NCBI RefSeq assembly: GCF_009834565.1
Contig: NZ_CP019428.1
Location: forward strand, 2,046,001-2,110,000
Origin: Pseudomonas sp. R76
GTDB lineage: Bacteria; Pseudomonadota; Gammaproteobacteria; Pseudomonadales; Pseudomonadaceae
DNA length: 64,000 nt
Direction of reading: 5' to 3'
Within the stretch, counting starts at the first letter, position 1. Each line of letters begins with the position of its first letter. Positions 8,109 to 17,521 of the stretch are shown here, in pieces. The notes under the pieces are model-generated. The model saw only the letters and a program-made list of their open reading frames with translations, was not told where the DNA came from and did not search any database. The translations under genes were made by a program, and so were the position numbers.

Positions 8109-9482
8109 TTATTGGACCACGCGATAACACGGCACATACGCCGCGCCGCCCGGCAACTTCATACGGTGCTGGGCAACAAACGCCTGTAGCAGCTCATCCA
8201 GCGGCTTCATGATTGCCGGGTCGCCGTGAATCTCATACGGCCCATGCTGCTCGATCAAGCGAATGCCTTTGTCCTTGACGTTACCCGCCACAATCCCCGA
8301 AAACGCGCGGCGCAGGTTGGCTGCGAGTTCGTGGGGCGCCAGCGCGTGGCTGAGTTGCAGGCTGGCCATGTTTTCGTGGGTCGGGTCGAACGGGCGCTGG
8401 AAACCTTCGTCGATCTTCAGCAGCCAGTTGAAGTGGAACGCGTCGTTGCGCTCACGGCGGAACTGCTTCACGGCCTTGAGCCCGGCAGTCATCTGGCGCG
8501 CCACTTCGGCGGGGTCGTCGATGATGATCTGGTAGTGCGCCTGCGCCGCTTCGCCCAGGGTGGCGCCGACGAAGGCGTGCAGCTGTTGCAGGTACGGCGC
8601 GGCGTGTTTCGGCCCGGTGAGGATGACCGGAAACGGCACGTCACGGTTGTCCGGGTGCATCAGGATGCCCAGCAGGTACAGGAACTCTTCGGCCGTGCCG
8701 GCGCCGCCCGGGAAGATGATGATGCCGTGGCCGACGCGCACGAAGGCTTCCAGGCGTTTTTCGATGTCCGGCAAAATCACCAGTTCGTTAACGATGGGGT
8801 TCGGCGCTTCGGCGGCGATGATGCCCGGCTCGGTCAGGCCCAGGTAGCGCCCGCCGGTGATGCGTTGTTTGGCGTGGGAAATGGTCGCGCCCTTCATCGG
8901 CCCTTTCATCACGCCGGGGCCGCAGCCGGTGCACACGTCGAGGCTGCGCAGGCCCAGTTCGTGGCCGACTTTCTTGGTGTATTTGTATTCTTCGGTGTTG
9001 ATCGAGTGCCCGCCCCAGCACACCACGATTTTCGGTTCCACGCCCGGGCGCAGCGTACGGGCGTTGCGCAGCAGGTGGAACACGTAGTCGGTGATGCCTT
9101 GGGAGTTGCTCAGGTCGATGCGCTGGCTGTCCAGCTCGTTCTCGGTGTAGACGATGTCGCGCAGGGCGCTGAACAGCATTTCGCGGGTGCTGGCGATCAT
9201 TTCGCCATCGACGAAGGCGTCGGCCGGTGCGTTCAACAATTCCAGGCGCACGCCGCGGTCCTGCTGATGGATACGCACTTCAAAATCTTGATAGGCGTCG
9301 AGGATGGTCTTGGCGTTGTCGATATGCGCGCCGGTGTTGAGGATGGCCAGGGCGCACTGGCGGAACAACGTATAGATGCTGCCGGTGCCGGCTTCACTCA
9401 GTTGTTGGACTTCACGTTGGGACAGGGTTTCGAGGCTGCCCTTGGGGCTGACGGAGGCGTTGATGACTTGACGTTGGGGCAT
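8109..9482 (-). CDS. ppnN: Nucleotide 5'-monophosphate nucleosidase PpnN (YgdH), LOG family
   Basis: A 457-residue enzyme that cleaves purine and pyrimidine nucleoside monophosphates into base and ribose 5-phosphate. In E. coli it is stimulated by (p)ppGpp and helps balance nucleotide pools. The LOG-fold signature 'PGGAGTAEE' is present in 'GIIIFPGGAGTAEEFLYLLG', preceded by 'VCTGCGPGVMKGPMKGA'. An N-terminal domain and a C-terminal extension flank it as in YgdH, and the length matches (454 in E. coli). The ATG at 9482 has AAGGA upstream with good spacing; the frame stays open to 9605 but the extra residues are not family-like. It is a single gene. Confidence 0.92.
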   Translation of the reverse strand: MPQRQVINASVSPKGSLETLSQREVQQLSEAGTGSIYTLFRQCALAILNTGAHIDNAKTILDAYQDFEVRIHQQDRGVRLELLNAPADAFVDGEMIASTREMLFSALRDIVYTENELDSQRIDLSNSQGITDYVFHLLRNARTLRPGVEPKIVVCWGGHSINTEEYKYTKKVGHELGLRSLDVCTGCGPGVMKGPMKGATISHAKQRITGGRYLGLTEPGIIAAEAPNPIVNELVILPDIEKRLEAFVRVGHGIIIFPGGAGTAEEFLYLLGILMHPDNRDVPFPVILTGPKHAAPYLQQLHAFVGATLGEAAQAHYQIIIDDPAEVARQMTAGLKAVKQFRRERNDAFHFNWLLKIDEGFQRPFDPTHENMASLQLSHALAPHELAANLRRAFSGIVAGNVKDKGIRLIEQHGPYEIHGDPAIMKPLDELLQAFVAQHRMKLPGGAAYVPCYRVVQ

Positions 9483-9631
9483 TCTGATTCCTTGAAGGCG
9501 CAGCCATCGCACCCGTCTAGGGCAGCGATGGCCTGAAAATGGTGAGCGCCGAATTCGGTCGCACGAGACTGTAGTTTGGCCGCCTCTCGGGCAGGGCGCA
9601 AACACCGTCCAGCACCATCATGCCGCAGAAC

Positions 9632-10456
9632 TTACTGAATCAGCTTCCAGTTTTTGTAGAAAACCCGACGCAGGGTAAACACCAGCCCGGCAAAGCCTGC
9701 GATCACGGCGTTGAGCACTGAAGGCAGCAGGGTCGGCCGCACGATATCAATGAACAGGCAGTAACGTTTTGCGTCGTTCTTGTTGAAGGACGCGTGCATC
9801 AGCGTGTCATCGAAAATAAACAGCGGGTTGTCGTGCCAGTAGTGCTTGTGCTTGCCCACCTGGATATAGACACCCTCATGGTGCGGCGCCGGCGCCATGT
9901 TGTAGAGCACGCGGAACATCATGCGCAGCGGGCCGAAGTGGAAGGACGTCGAGCGGTTTTCGTTGAACACTGAGACGCCAATGGTCTTCACATACGGCAG
10001 TTTTTTGCGCAGTTGCGGAATGTCCAAAGTGGTTTCAATCGGGCGGCCGTACCATTGGAAAAACAACATGCCGCGCTTCTTCTCGGCCATGCGTTCATCC
10101 AGGTAGCTGATGATTTCATCCTTGTTGGCCATGGCATCGTCGATCACCTGCTGCAGGTCTTCACGCCAGGCCGGCGGCAGGTCGCGCATGGTGTAGACAT
10201 GGCGGTTGCGCAGGCTCAGCAGGTCGAACAGGGTGTTGAACGGCGCCAATATCCAGGTATTACGGCCGCTGCCGATGAAGTACTTTTTGATCGTGTCGGC
10301 GTCATACAGGCCGTTGCGCAGGAAGTCGTAGACCCCGCAAACCAGCACCAGGCCGAGAAATACCGCAGTGGTCATGGGAAACAGGCAAATAATCAGCAGG
10401 ACGCCGATTGCCCAGGCGACCGACACTGCATTTTTGCGTAAGGCAGACTTGCTCAT
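9632..10456 (-). CDS. Aspartyl/asparaginyl beta-hydroxylase family protein, LpxO-like
   Basis: A 274-residue membrane-anchored Fe(II)/2-oxoglutarate-dependent oxygenase. Two hydrophobic segments near the N-terminus (about residues 10-45) and one near the C-terminus flank the catalytic domain, in which 'ENRSTSFHFGPLR', 'PHHEGVYIQVGKHKHYWHDN', 'FDDTLMHASFN' and 'RYCLFIDIVRP' give the expected iron- and 2-oxoglutarate-binding positions. LpxO enzymes of this group 2-hydroxylate a secondary acyl chain of lipid A at the inner membrane, and that is the likeliest role. Start choice is uncertain: the ATG at 10456 has GGAG nine bases upstream; the frame is open to 10612, and an ATG at 10540 would add 28 residues. 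Confidence 0.8.
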   Translation of the reverse strand: MSKSALRKNAVSVAWAIGVLLIICLFPMTTAVFLGLVLVCGVYDFLRNGLYDADTIKKYFIGSGRNTWILAPFNTLFDLLSLRNRHVYTMRDLPPAWREDLQQVIDDAMANKDEIISYLDERMAEKKRGMLFFQWYGRPIETTLDIPQLRKKLPYVKTIGVSVFNENRSTSFHFGPLRMMFRVLYNMAPAPHHEGVYIQVGKHKHYWHDNPLFIFDDTLMHASFNKNDAKRYCLFIDIVRPTLLPSVLNAVIAGFAGLVFTLRRVFYKNWKLIQ

Positions 10457-10830
10457 GAAACTCAGCTCCAGCTGGACGCCATTCGACAGGTCCGGATCCG
10501 TGGCTGCGAGTGGTGGGGGTGTTGAAACATGTTGATACATCCCCCTTATGATAAGGCGTTCAGCGACGAATAGGCGTTTTAAATATTGCGAAATTGTGAA
10601 GGAATTGAACAAATCTTCACGGTTATGGTCTGGCGCAGAGTTTACGCCGCAAACCCGTAGGAGGGTGAACGGTAGCAGGCATACGCCAAAAAGCGCTGCG
10701 CCGATTGAATTTTGTAAACAGAAGATTTGCGACTATCGTGACGCTTCGGTTTTTTGGACGTCATAGACCGGTACGATTAAGTTGAATGGCCACCATTGGC
10801 CTTCGGCACCTTGGAAGAGGCAGAAATTTT
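10457..10830. other. Intergenic region between the hydroxylase gene and fabV
   Basis: About 370 bases between two divergent genes, AT-rich relative to both. It must hold both promoters. I see no gene or repeat. GGAAGAGG at about 10813-10820 can serve as the ribosome-binding site for fabV. Confidence 0.5.
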
Positions 10831-12024
10831 ATGATCATCAAACCGCGGGTTCGTGGCTTTATCTGTGTGACCGCTCACCCTGTTGGCTGTGAAGCGAACG
10901 TCAAGGAACAGATCGACTACGTGACCCAACACGGCGTCATCGAAGGCGGCCCTAAAAAGGTGCTGGTCCTCGGCGCTTCCACCGGTTACGGCCTGGCCGC
11001 GCGCATCAGTGCTGCGTTTGGCTGCGGCGCCGACACCCTGGGTGTGTTTTTTGAGAAAGAAGGCGAAGAAGGCAAGCTGAGCTCCGCCGGCTGGTACAAC
11101 AGCGCTGCGTTCGAGAAGTTTGCGGTTGAAAAAGGCCTGTACGCCAAGAGCATCAACGGCGACGCGTTCTCTGACGAGATCAAGCGCCTGACCATCGAAA
11201 CCATCAAGAAAGACCTGGGCAAGATCGACCTGGTGGTCTACAGCCTGGCCGCGCCACGCCGTACCGACCCGCAAGGCGTGGTGCACAACTCCACCCTCAA
11301 GCCAATCGGCAAGGCCGTGACCCTGCGCGGTATCAACACCGACAAAGGCGTTGTGGTCGACACCACGCTTGAGCCTGCAACCCAGGAAGAAATCGACGGC
11401 ACCGTGAAAGTCATGGGCGGCGAAGACTGGCAGCTGTGGATCGACGCCCTGCGTGACGCCGATGTATTGGCCGAAGGCGCCAAGACCACCGCGTTCACCT
11501 ACCTCGGCGAGAAGCTGACCCAGGACATCTACTGGAACGGCTCCATCGGCGAAGCCAAGAAAGACCTGGACAAAAAAGTCCTGACCCTGCGCGACAACCT
11601 CGCCGCGCTGAAGGGCGACGCCCGTGTGTCGGTGCTCAAGGCCGTGGTCACCCAGGCCAGCTCGGCGATCCCGATCATGCCGCTGTACCTGTCGTTGCTG
11701 TTCAAAGTGATGAAAGAGCAGGGCACCCACGAAGGCTGCATCGAGCAGGTCTACGGCCTGTTCAAGGACAGCCTGTACGGCAGCGAGCCGAAGCTGGACG
11801 CCGACGGCCGCCTGCGCGCCGACCTGGCCGAGCTGGAGCCGAAAGTCCAGGACGCCGTGGCCGCGCTGTGGAACCAGGTGACCGACGACAACGTCAACGA
11901 GATCAGCGATTTTGCCGGCTACAAGGCTGAGTTCCTGCGCTTGTTCGGCTTTGAAATCGACGGCGTGGATTACGAAGCCGATGTAAACCCGACCGTGAAA
12001 ATCAATGGCCTGATCCAAGCCTAA
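10831..12024 (+). CDS. fabV: Enoyl-ACP reductase FabV
   Basis: A 397-residue NADH-dependent trans-2-enoyl-ACP reductase that does the last step of each fatty-acid elongation cycle. The cofactor loop is GASTGYGLA at residues 48-56, and the FabV-specific catalytic pair Tyr-x8-Lys is Tyr234 and Lys243 in '[12 protein letters not shown]'. The length is right for the family, which is about 50% longer than FabI. FabV enzymes are naturally resistant to triclosan; that holds in P. aeruginosa and is inferred here. The ATG at 10831 begins with the conserved '[12 protein letters not shown]' and has a GGAAGAGG upstream. It is a single gene followed by a REP pair. Confidence 0.96.
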   Translation: MIIKPRVRGFICVTAHPVGCEANVKEQIDYVTQHGVIEGGPKKVLVLGASTGYGLAARISAAFGCGADTLGVFFEKEGEEGKLSSAGWYNSAAFEKFAVEKGLYAKSINGDAFSDEIKRLTIETIKKDLGKIDLVVYSLAAPRRTDPQGVVHNSTLKPIGKAVTLRGINTDKGVVVDTTLEPATQEEIDGTVKVMGGEDWQLWIDALRDADVLAEGAKTTAFTYLGEKLTQDIYWNGSIGEAKKDLDKKVLTLRDNLAALKGDARVSVLKAVVTQASSAIPIMPLYLSLLFKVMKEQGTHEGCIEQVYGLFKDSLYGSEPKLDADGRLRADLAELEPKVQDAVAALWNQVTDDNVNEISDFAGYKAEFLRLFGFEIDGVDYEADVNPTVKINGLIQA

Positions 12025-12038
12025 AACACGGTCAAAAA

Positions 12039-12141
12039 TGTGGGAGCTGGCTTGTGTGGGAGCTGGCTTGCCTGCGATGCAGCCACCTCGGTGTTTCAGT
12101 TGCACCGCGGTGATGCCATCGCAGGCAAGCCAGCTCCCACA
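12039..12141. repeat. Paired inverted REP elements with a partial duplication
   Basis: Two REP copies in opposite orientation (GTGGGAGCTGGCTTGCCTGCGAT and its complement) around a 40-base spacer, able to form one long hairpin downstream of fabV. The first 16 bases of the left copy (TGTGGGAGCTGGCTTG) are repeated in tandem at 12040-12055 and 12056-12071. Confidence 0.9.
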
Positions 12142-12249
12142 CATGTCTGCTCCACACACATCTCTGCTCCTGCACTTCATCACGCTCCCGCGCACCCTCA
12201 CAATCTGCCAGACTCCTTGCGCTATCAAGCCACGCTAACGGAGGATCTG

Positions 12250-12873
12250 ATGACGATTCGTGCAGTAGTTTTTGATTTCGGCGGTGTCCTGTTCGACTGG
12301 AACCCGCACCACCTGTACCGCCAGCTGATCACCGACGATCACGAGCGGCAGCACTTTCTTGACACCATTTGCACCCAAGCCTGGAACACCGAGCAAGACG
12401 CCGGCCGCAGCCTGGCCGAAGGCACGCGCCACCTGATCGAGCAGTACCCAAAGCACGAACGCCTGATCCAGGCGTACTACGACCGTTGGCACGAGATGCT
12501 GCGTGGCGCGTTGCCGGAAGGCGTGGCGATCCTTGAGGCGCTGCATAAGGCCAATATGCCGCTGTTCGGGCTCACCAACTGGTCGGCGGAAACCTTCCCC
12601 TATGCGCGCGCCAACTATCCGTTCCTGCAGCATCTGCGCGATATCGTGGTCTCGGGCGAGTTGAAGCTGATCAAGCCGGACCCTGCGATCTATCACGCCA
12701 GCCTCAATCAGGTGCGCGCCTATCTGCCGGATATTCAGCCCGGTGAAGTGGTGTTTATCGATGATGTCGCCGGCAATATCGAGGCGGCCGTGGCCCTCGG
12801 TTGGCAGGGCATTCACCACGTGTCGGCCGAGCGCACGGCGGCGCGCCTGCGGGAGTTGGGCGTGGCCTTCTAG
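12250..12873 (+). CDS. HAD-superfamily hydrolase, subfamily IA
   Basis: A 207-residue HAD-like phosphatase or dehalogenase. Motif I is 'VVFDFGGVLFDWNP' with the nucleophile Asp9 (the second Asp of the usual DxD is replaced by Gly, as in the YihX/HAD-IA-v3 group). Motif II is 'LTNWS', motif III includes Lys in 'GELKLIKPDPAIY', and motif IV is 'VFIDDVAGNIEAA'. The YihX group includes sugar-phosphate phosphatases such as alpha-glucose-1-phosphatase; the substrate here is unknown. The ATG at 12250 has GGAG upstream. Its stop shares the palindrome CTAG with the stop of the convergent LysR gene. Confidence 0.88.
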   Translation: MTIRAVVFDFGGVLFDWNPHHLYRQLITDDHERQHFLDTICTQAWNTEQDAGRSLAEGTRHLIEQYPKHERLIQAYYDRWHEMLRGALPEGVAILEALHKANMPLFGLTNWSAETFPYARANYPFLQHLRDIVVSGELKLIKPDPAIYHASLNQVRAYLPDIQPGEVVFIDDVAGNIEAAVALGWQGIHHVSAERTAARLRELGVAF

Positions 12874-13775
12874 AGCGCCCACTTTTCCATGGCGAAATCC
12901 ACAAAGGCGCGCAGCTTGGGCAGGCGGTAACGGTCCTGGCGGTAGAGCAGGTGCATGGGGCGGCTGGACAGTTGATAGGTGGTCAGCAAGGCCACCAGCT
13001 TGCCGCTCTCCAGGTCCGGTTGCACCAGGGCATCGGCGAGCATGATGATGCCCATGCCGTTGACGGCCGCCTGGCGCAAGCCTTGCGAGCTGTTGATGGT
13101 CAATGTGCCCGCCACCGGGACTTCCACCTCGCCTTCTTCGCCGGTCATGCGCCAGAGCTTGTCGGTGTCGCGCCAGTTGTCGGTCGCCGGGTAGGCGAAC
13201 GCCAGGCAGTCGTGCTGGCGCAGGTCGTCGGGGGTGTGCGGCGTGCCACGTCGCGCCAGGTACGCAGGTGACGCGCAGAGGGTGAGGGTGTAGGCCTGCA
13301 TGGGCCTGGCGATCAGGCTGGAGGTTTCCAGTTCGCCGAGACGGATCGCCACGTCGAAGCCGCTGTCGACCAAGTCCATTCGCTCGTTGCTCAACTCCAC
13401 GTGCAGGTTGATCAGCGGGTAGCGCTGGGAGAATTCGCTCAAGGCTGGTGCCAGGCGCTCGGTGCCGAACACCGGTGGCGCGGTGATGCGCAGGCTGCCT
13501 TTGGGGACTTCGCTGTGCGCCTGCTCTGCCAGCAACTCGGAGTCGGCCACCAGCCCCAGCACTTCCAGGCAGCGCTGGTAATACTGCCCGCCAAATTCGG
13601 TGAGGCTTTGTTTGCGCGTGGTGCGCTTGAGCAGGCTGACGCCCAGGCGCTGTTCCAGGGCGCGCAAGTGATTGCCGACCATGGTGGTCGACATCCCGCA
13701 TTCTTGCGCGGCGGCCGTCATGCTGCCGGTCTCGACCACTTTCACATACACCGACATTGCCTGGAACAGATCCAT
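12870..13775 (-). CDS. LysR-family transcriptional regulator
   Basis: A 301-residue regulator with an N-terminal winged helix-turn-helix (residues about 1-60: 'MSVYVKVVETGSMTAAAQECGMSTTMVGNHLRALEQRLG') and a C-terminal effector domain starting near 'GSLRITAPPVFGTERLAPALSEF'. The sequence fits the large CrgA/DsdC-like group common in Pseudomonas, in which the regulator usually controls a nearby gene. It is divergent from the aminotransferase gene across about 100 bases, so that gene is the probable target; the effector is unknown. The ATG at 13775 is preferred over one at 13799. Its stop codon overlaps that of the HAD gene. Confidence 0.9.
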   Translation of the reverse strand: MDLFQAMSVYVKVVETGSMTAAAQECGMSTTMVGNHLRALEQRLGVSLLKRTTRKQSLTEFGGQYYQRCLEVLGLVADSELLAEQAHSEVPKGSLRITAPPVFGTERLAPALSEFSQRYPLINLHVELSNERMDLVDSGFDVAIRLGELETSSLIARPMQAYTLTLCASPAYLARRGTPHTPDDLRQHDCLAFAYPATDNWRDTDKLWRMTGEEGEVEVPVAGTLTINSSQGLRQAAVNGMGIIMLADALVQPDLESGKLVALLTTYQLSSRPMHLLYRQDRYRLPKLRAFVDFAMEKWAL

Positions 13776-13878
13776 TATCAAGCCCTGGTTTAAAGTCATT
13801 GCAGGAATACGCAGTTTATCCAGCTCTAGTGGCTAACGATACTGCACGCATCCCAACGATGCACTGGAGCTTGCCACC

Positions 13879-15048
13879 ATGACCGCCGCCTGCCTGATGA
13901 CCACGTATCAACCCCTGGCCCTGAGCTTTACCCGTGGCCTGGGCACGCGCCTGTGGGACCAGCAGGGCCGTGAATACCTCGACGCGGTGGCCGGTGTGGC
14001 GGTGACCAATGTCGGCCATTCCCACCCCAGACTGGTGACGGCGATCAGTGAGCAGGCGGGCTTGTTGCTGCACACCTCCAACCTTTACAGCATCGACTGG
14101 CAACAGCGCCTGGCCCAGCGTTTGGCACAGCTGTCCGGCCTGGACCGTGCGTTCTTCAACAACTCCGGCGCCGAAGCCAACGAGACGGCGCTGAAACTCG
14201 CTCGGCTGCATGGCTGGAAAAAAGGCATCGAAGAACCGCTGGTGGTGGTGATGGAAAACGCCTTTCACGGGCGCACCCTCGGCACCATGGCGGCCAGCGA
14301 CGGGCCGTCGGTGCGCCTGGGCTTCCAGCGCTTGCCGGGGGATTTTCTCAAGGTGGCTTTTGGCGACCTGGCGGCACTGGAAGCCATCACTCAACAGTTC
14401 GGCACGCGCATCGCGGCCGTGCTGCTGGAGCCGATCCAGGGCGAAAGTGGCGTGCTGCTGGCGCCGCTCGGCTACTTGAAAGCCCTGCGCGATCACTGCA
14501 CGCGCCACGGTTGGCTGATGATGCTGGATGAAATCCAGACCGGCATCGGCCGCACCGGCGCCTGGTTTGCGTTCCAGCATGAAGGCATCACCCCGGACGT
14601 GATGACCCTGGCCAAAGGCCTCGGCAACGGCGTGCCCATCGGCGCCTGCCTGGCCAAGGCTGCGGTGGCGCAGCTGTTTACCCCCGGCAGCCACGGCAGC
14701 ACGTTTGGCGGCAACCCGCTGGCCTGCCGCGTCGGCTGCACGGTGCTGGATATTATTGAGGAGCAAGGCTTGCTGCAGAACGCTGCGCAACAGGGCGAGC
14801 GGCTGCTGGCAAGGTTGCGGGTGGAATTGAGCGAGCATCCACAGGTGCTGGCGATTCGCGGGCAGGGTTTGATGATCGGCATCGAACTGGCTCGCCCTTA
14901 TCGCGACCTGGCCTACCGCGCAGCGCAGGAGCACGGCCTGCTGATCAACGTGACGCGCGGCACGATCATCCGGTTGCTGCCGCCGCTGACGCTGGATGCA
15001 AAAGAGGTGGAGATGATCGTAAGGGCCATCACCCGTCTATTGGATTAG
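13879..15048 (+). CDS. Class-III aminotransferase, acetylornithine aminotransferase (ArgD)-like
   Basis: A 389-residue PLP-dependent aminotransferase. Family segments are '[21 protein letters not shown]', '[18 protein letters not shown]' (residues 92-109), '[15 protein letters not shown]', '[13 protein letters not shown]' and '[15 protein letters not shown]', where Lys246 should bind PLP. It resembles ArgD, which uses N-acetylornithine and glutamate in arginine synthesis. In Pseudomonas the main ArgD/AruC lies elsewhere, so this is probably a paralogue acting on a related omega-amino acid such as 4-aminobutyrate or succinylornithine. The divergent LysR regulator supports inducible use in catabolism. 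The substrate is not certain. Confidence 0.85.
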   Translation: MTAACLMTTYQPLALSFTRGLGTRLWDQQGREYLDAVAGVAVTNVGHSHPRLVTAISEQAGLLLHTSNLYSIDWQQRLAQRLAQLSGLDRAFFNNSGAEANETALKLARLHGWKKGIEEPLVVVMENAFHGRTLGTMAASDGPSVRLGFQRLPGDFLKVAFGDLAALEAITQQFGTRIAAVLLEPIQGESGVLLAPLGYLKALRDHCTRHGWLMMLDEIQTGIGRTGAWFAFQHEGITPDVMTLAKGLGNGVPIGACLAKAAVAQLFTPGSHGSTFGGNPLACRVGCTVLDIIEEQGLLQNAAQQGERLLARLRVELSEHPQVLAIRGQGLMIGIELARPYRDLAYRAAQEHGLLINVTRGTIIRLLPPLTLDAKEVEMIVRAITRLLD

Positions 15049-15062
15049 AAACCGGATCGAAA

Positions 15063-15151
15063 TGTGGGAACGGGCTTGCTCGCGAATGCGCAGGGTCAGG
15101 CAATACAGTGGGTGACTGACCCACCGCATTCGCGAGCAAGCCCGCTCCCAC
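15063..15151. repeat. Paired inverted REP elements
   Basis: Two REP copies of the CGGGCTTGCTCGCGAATGCG subtype in opposite orientation with a 35-base spacer, between the aminotransferase gene and convergent punR. They can fold into a long hairpin serving both transcripts. Confidence 0.9.
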
Positions 15152-15170
15152 AGGGGATCTCCTTCATCCT

Positions 15171-16085
15171 TTAGAGATCTGGGCCATTCAACCATTCCTG
15201 ATTCATGGTTTCGGTATCGCCCAGGTACTCCAGCAACCAACTCATCGCCGGCGACAGCTTGTTCTGCGCCCACGCCACGCACGACGGGCTGGCCGGGAAC
15301 GGTCGGCTCAATTGCAGCGCCACCAGCTCGCCGCGTTCAATCCACGGCAGCACTTGATGCGCCGGGGCCATGCCGACGCACAGGCCATCGCGCAGGCAAT
15401 CCAGCGCCGAGGCCCAGTTGGGCACCACCAGCCGGCGTTGGTTATCCAGGGTCCAGGTGTCGCGCTTGGGCAGGTTGCGCGAGGTGTCGGTCATGCACAG
15501 CGACGCGAACGGGCGCAGTTGGTCGTCGCTGAGCAAGCCGTCCATCGCCGCCAGTGGGTGCCTGGCGCTGACCACACACAGCCAGTTCAGCAGCCCCATG
15601 TCACGAAAGGTGAAGTGGCTGGCCACCGGTACGGCGCTGGTGGCGCCGATCACGATGTCGGTGCGCTCATCGGCCAAGGCGTCCCACACGCCGTTGTACA
15701 CCTCGTATTCCAGCAACAGTTCCACTTCGGGGAACTGCCGGTAGAAGTCCAGTACCAACTGCCGACAGCGCTGGGGTTTGACGATTGAGTCCACGGCCAC
15801 CTTCAATTGGCCGCTCCAGCCATTCGCCACCTGTTGGCACAAGCGCCGGGTGCCGAGCATTTTTTTCATCACGCCGCGGGCTTCGTCTATAAATAAACGG
15901 CCGGCGGGCGTCAGTTCTACATCGCGATGCCTGCGCACAAACAGTGGCACCGCCAGCCATTCTTCAAGCTGGCGCACGGTGTAGCTGATGGCGGACGGCA
16001 CGCGATGCAGTTCCTGGGCGGCGGCGCTGAAGCTGCCGTGGCGTGCCACGGCATCGACGACGTCCAGTGAATATTCTGACCACAT
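15171..16085 (-). CDS. punR: LysR-family purine regulator PunR (YdhB-like)
   Basis: A 304-residue LysR regulator that closely follows E. coli PunR (YdhB) through most of its length: 'MWSEYSLDVVDAVARHGSFSAAAQELHRVPSAISYTVRQLEEWLAVPLF' at the N-terminus, then 'LPKRDTWTLDNQRRLVVPNW' and 'LSPAMSWLLEYLGDTETMNQEWL' at the end. In E. coli PunR activates the neighbouring punC purine-nucleoside transporter gene. Here the gene is divergent from a PunC homologue, the same arrangement. The ATG at 16085 is chosen because it begins with the conserved MWSEYSL; an upstream ATG at 16100 adds five residues. Confidence 0.9.
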   Translation of the reverse strand: MWSEYSLDVVDAVARHGSFSAAAQELHRVPSAISYTVRQLEEWLAVPLFVRRHRDVELTPAGRLFIDEARGVMKKMLGTRRLCQQVANGWSGQLKVAVDSIVKPQRCRQLVLDFYRQFPEVELLLEYEVYNGVWDALADERTDIVIGATSAVPVASHFTFRDMGLLNWLCVVSARHPLAAMDGLLSDDQLRPFASLCMTDTSRNLPKRDTWTLDNQRRLVVPNWASALDCLRDGLCVGMAPAHQVLPWIERGELVALQLSRPFPASPSCVAWAQNKLSPAMSWLLEYLGDTETMNQEWLNGPDL

Positions 16086-16207
16086 TACGGCTGCCTTCAA
16101 ATTATTTGATAAGAGTGTCCAATTATTATCGCTTCACACACTCACTGTCAGCTTAATAATAGGCGCCAGTCAGCAAATAGTTTGATGGCAGGTTCAGCAA
16201 GGCTTCA

Positions 16208-17392
16208 ATGAAAAATTCTTTTGGTTTCACCTGGTATCTGGCGGGGCTGAGCATGCTCGGTTATCTCGCCATGGACATGTACTTGCCGGCGTTCGGCGCC
16301 ATGGGCGAGCAATTGCACATTAGCGCGGGCGCCGTGGGCGCCAGCTTGAGTATTTTCCTCGCCGGCTTTGCGGTGGGGCAGTTGTTGTGGGGGCCGTTGT
16401 CCGACCGACTGGGGCGCAAGCCGATTCTACTGACCGGCCTGAGCCTGTTCGTGCTGGGTTGCGCAGGCATGTTCTGGGTCGAAACTGCGCCTCAGCTGTT
16501 GGCGTTGCGGTTTATGCAGGCGATTGGCGTGTGTTCCGCCGCCGTCAGTTGGCAGGCGCTGGTGATCGACCGTTACCCGGCTGACAAGGCGCACCGCGTG
16601 TTCGCCAGCATCATGCCGCTGATGTCGCTGTCACCGGCGCTGGCGCCGTTGCTGGGGGCGATGGTGTTGAATCACTTCGGCTGGCAGGCGATCTTTGCGG
16701 TGTTGCTGGGCGTGTCGCTGCTATTGCTGCTGCCGACGCTGTTCCTGCGCAAGATGCCGAAACGTCGCGCAGAGCAGGGCGGGCCTTCGCGCCTCGGTTA
16801 TGGGCAGTTGCTGACCTCGCGCGTGTTCACCGGCAACGTGATGATCTTCGCCGCCTGTTCCGCCAGTTTCTTTGCCTGGCTGACCGCGTCGCCGTTCATC
16901 CTCGGCGATATGGGTTACAGCCCGAATGACATCGGCCTGAGCTACGTGCTGCCGACCCTGGCTTTTCTGATCGGTGGTTACAGCTGCCGCAGCGCGTTGC
17001 AGCATTACCAGGGCAAAACCCTGCTGCCCTGGTTGCTGGTGGCGTATTGCATCAGCATGGTGGCGTTGTACCTGGTCGCCACGTTGACGGTGCCGACCCT
17101 GACCACTTTGCTGATCCCGTTCTGCCTGATGGCGCTGGTCAACGGTGCGAGCTACCCGATCGTGGTGGCGAATGCGCTGATGCCGTTTGCGGAAAATTCC
17201 GGCAAGGCGGCAGCACTGCAAAACACCTTGCAACTGGGGCTGTGCTTTCTCAGCAGCCTGCTGGTGTCGTCGATGATTGATCAGCCGTTGTTGATCACTG
17301 TGATTGTGATGTTGGCGACGGCGCCGCTGGCGGTGTTGGGTTACTGGCTGGCGCGGCCGAAGGCGGACAATTCCGAGCTCGCCAACGCCTAA
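16208..17392 (+). CDS. punC: Purine nucleoside MFS transporter PunC (YdhC-like)
   Basis: A 394-residue major facilitator with twelve hydrophobic segments and clear similarity to E. coli PunC/YdhC of the Bcr/CflA branch. Shared segments include '[24 protein letters not shown]', the motif-A loop '[11 protein letters not shown]', '[18 protein letters not shown]' and '[13 protein letters not shown]'. PunC imports purine nucleosides such as adenosine in E. coli; older annotation calls this family multidrug efflux. The divergent punR gene (123 bases between starts) and the Tsx-like and NCS2 genes that follow favour purine uptake over drug export. A REP pair follows the stop. Confidence 0.88.
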   Translation: MKNSFGFTWYLAGLSMLGYLAMDMYLPAFGAMGEQLHISAGAVGASLSIFLAGFAVGQLLWGPLSDRLGRKPILLTGLSLFVLGCAGMFWVETAPQLLALRFMQAIGVCSAAVSWQALVIDRYPADKAHRVFASIMPLMSLSPALAPLLGAMVLNHFGWQAIFAVLLGVSLLLLLPTLFLRKMPKRRAEQGGPSRLGYGQLLTSRVFTGNVMIFAACSASFFAWLTASPFILGDMGYSPNDIGLSYVLPTLAFLIGGYSCRSALQHYQGKTLLPWLLVAYCISMVALYLVATLTVPTLTTLLIPFCLMALVNGASYPIVVANALMPFAENSGKAAALQNTLQLGLCFLSSLLVSSMIDQPLLITVIVMLATAPLAVLGYWLARPKADNSELANA

Positions 17393-17412
17393 AGCTGAAA
17401 TGGGATCAAACC

Positions 17413-17499
17413 TGTGGGAGCGGGCTTGCCTGCGATAGCATCGACTCGGTGATTCTGAAGTACCGAGGTGTCTGCATCGCAGGCAAGCCAGCTCCCACA
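17413..17499. repeat. Paired inverted REP elements
   Basis: GTGGGAGCGGGCTTGCCTGCGAT and an inverted partner ending in AAGCCAGCTCCCACA, with a 40-base spacer, lie between the convergent punC and Tsx-like genes. The two arms are of slightly different subtype (CGGG against CTGG). Confidence 0.9.
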
Positions 17500-17521
17500 G
17501 TTGATTGGGTTTGTTCAGTGG

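Noticed and set aside
16208..17392. Bcr/CflA multidrug efflux pump
   Set aside because: The sequence follows PunC/YdhC closely and the gene is divergent from punR in a purine uptake block.
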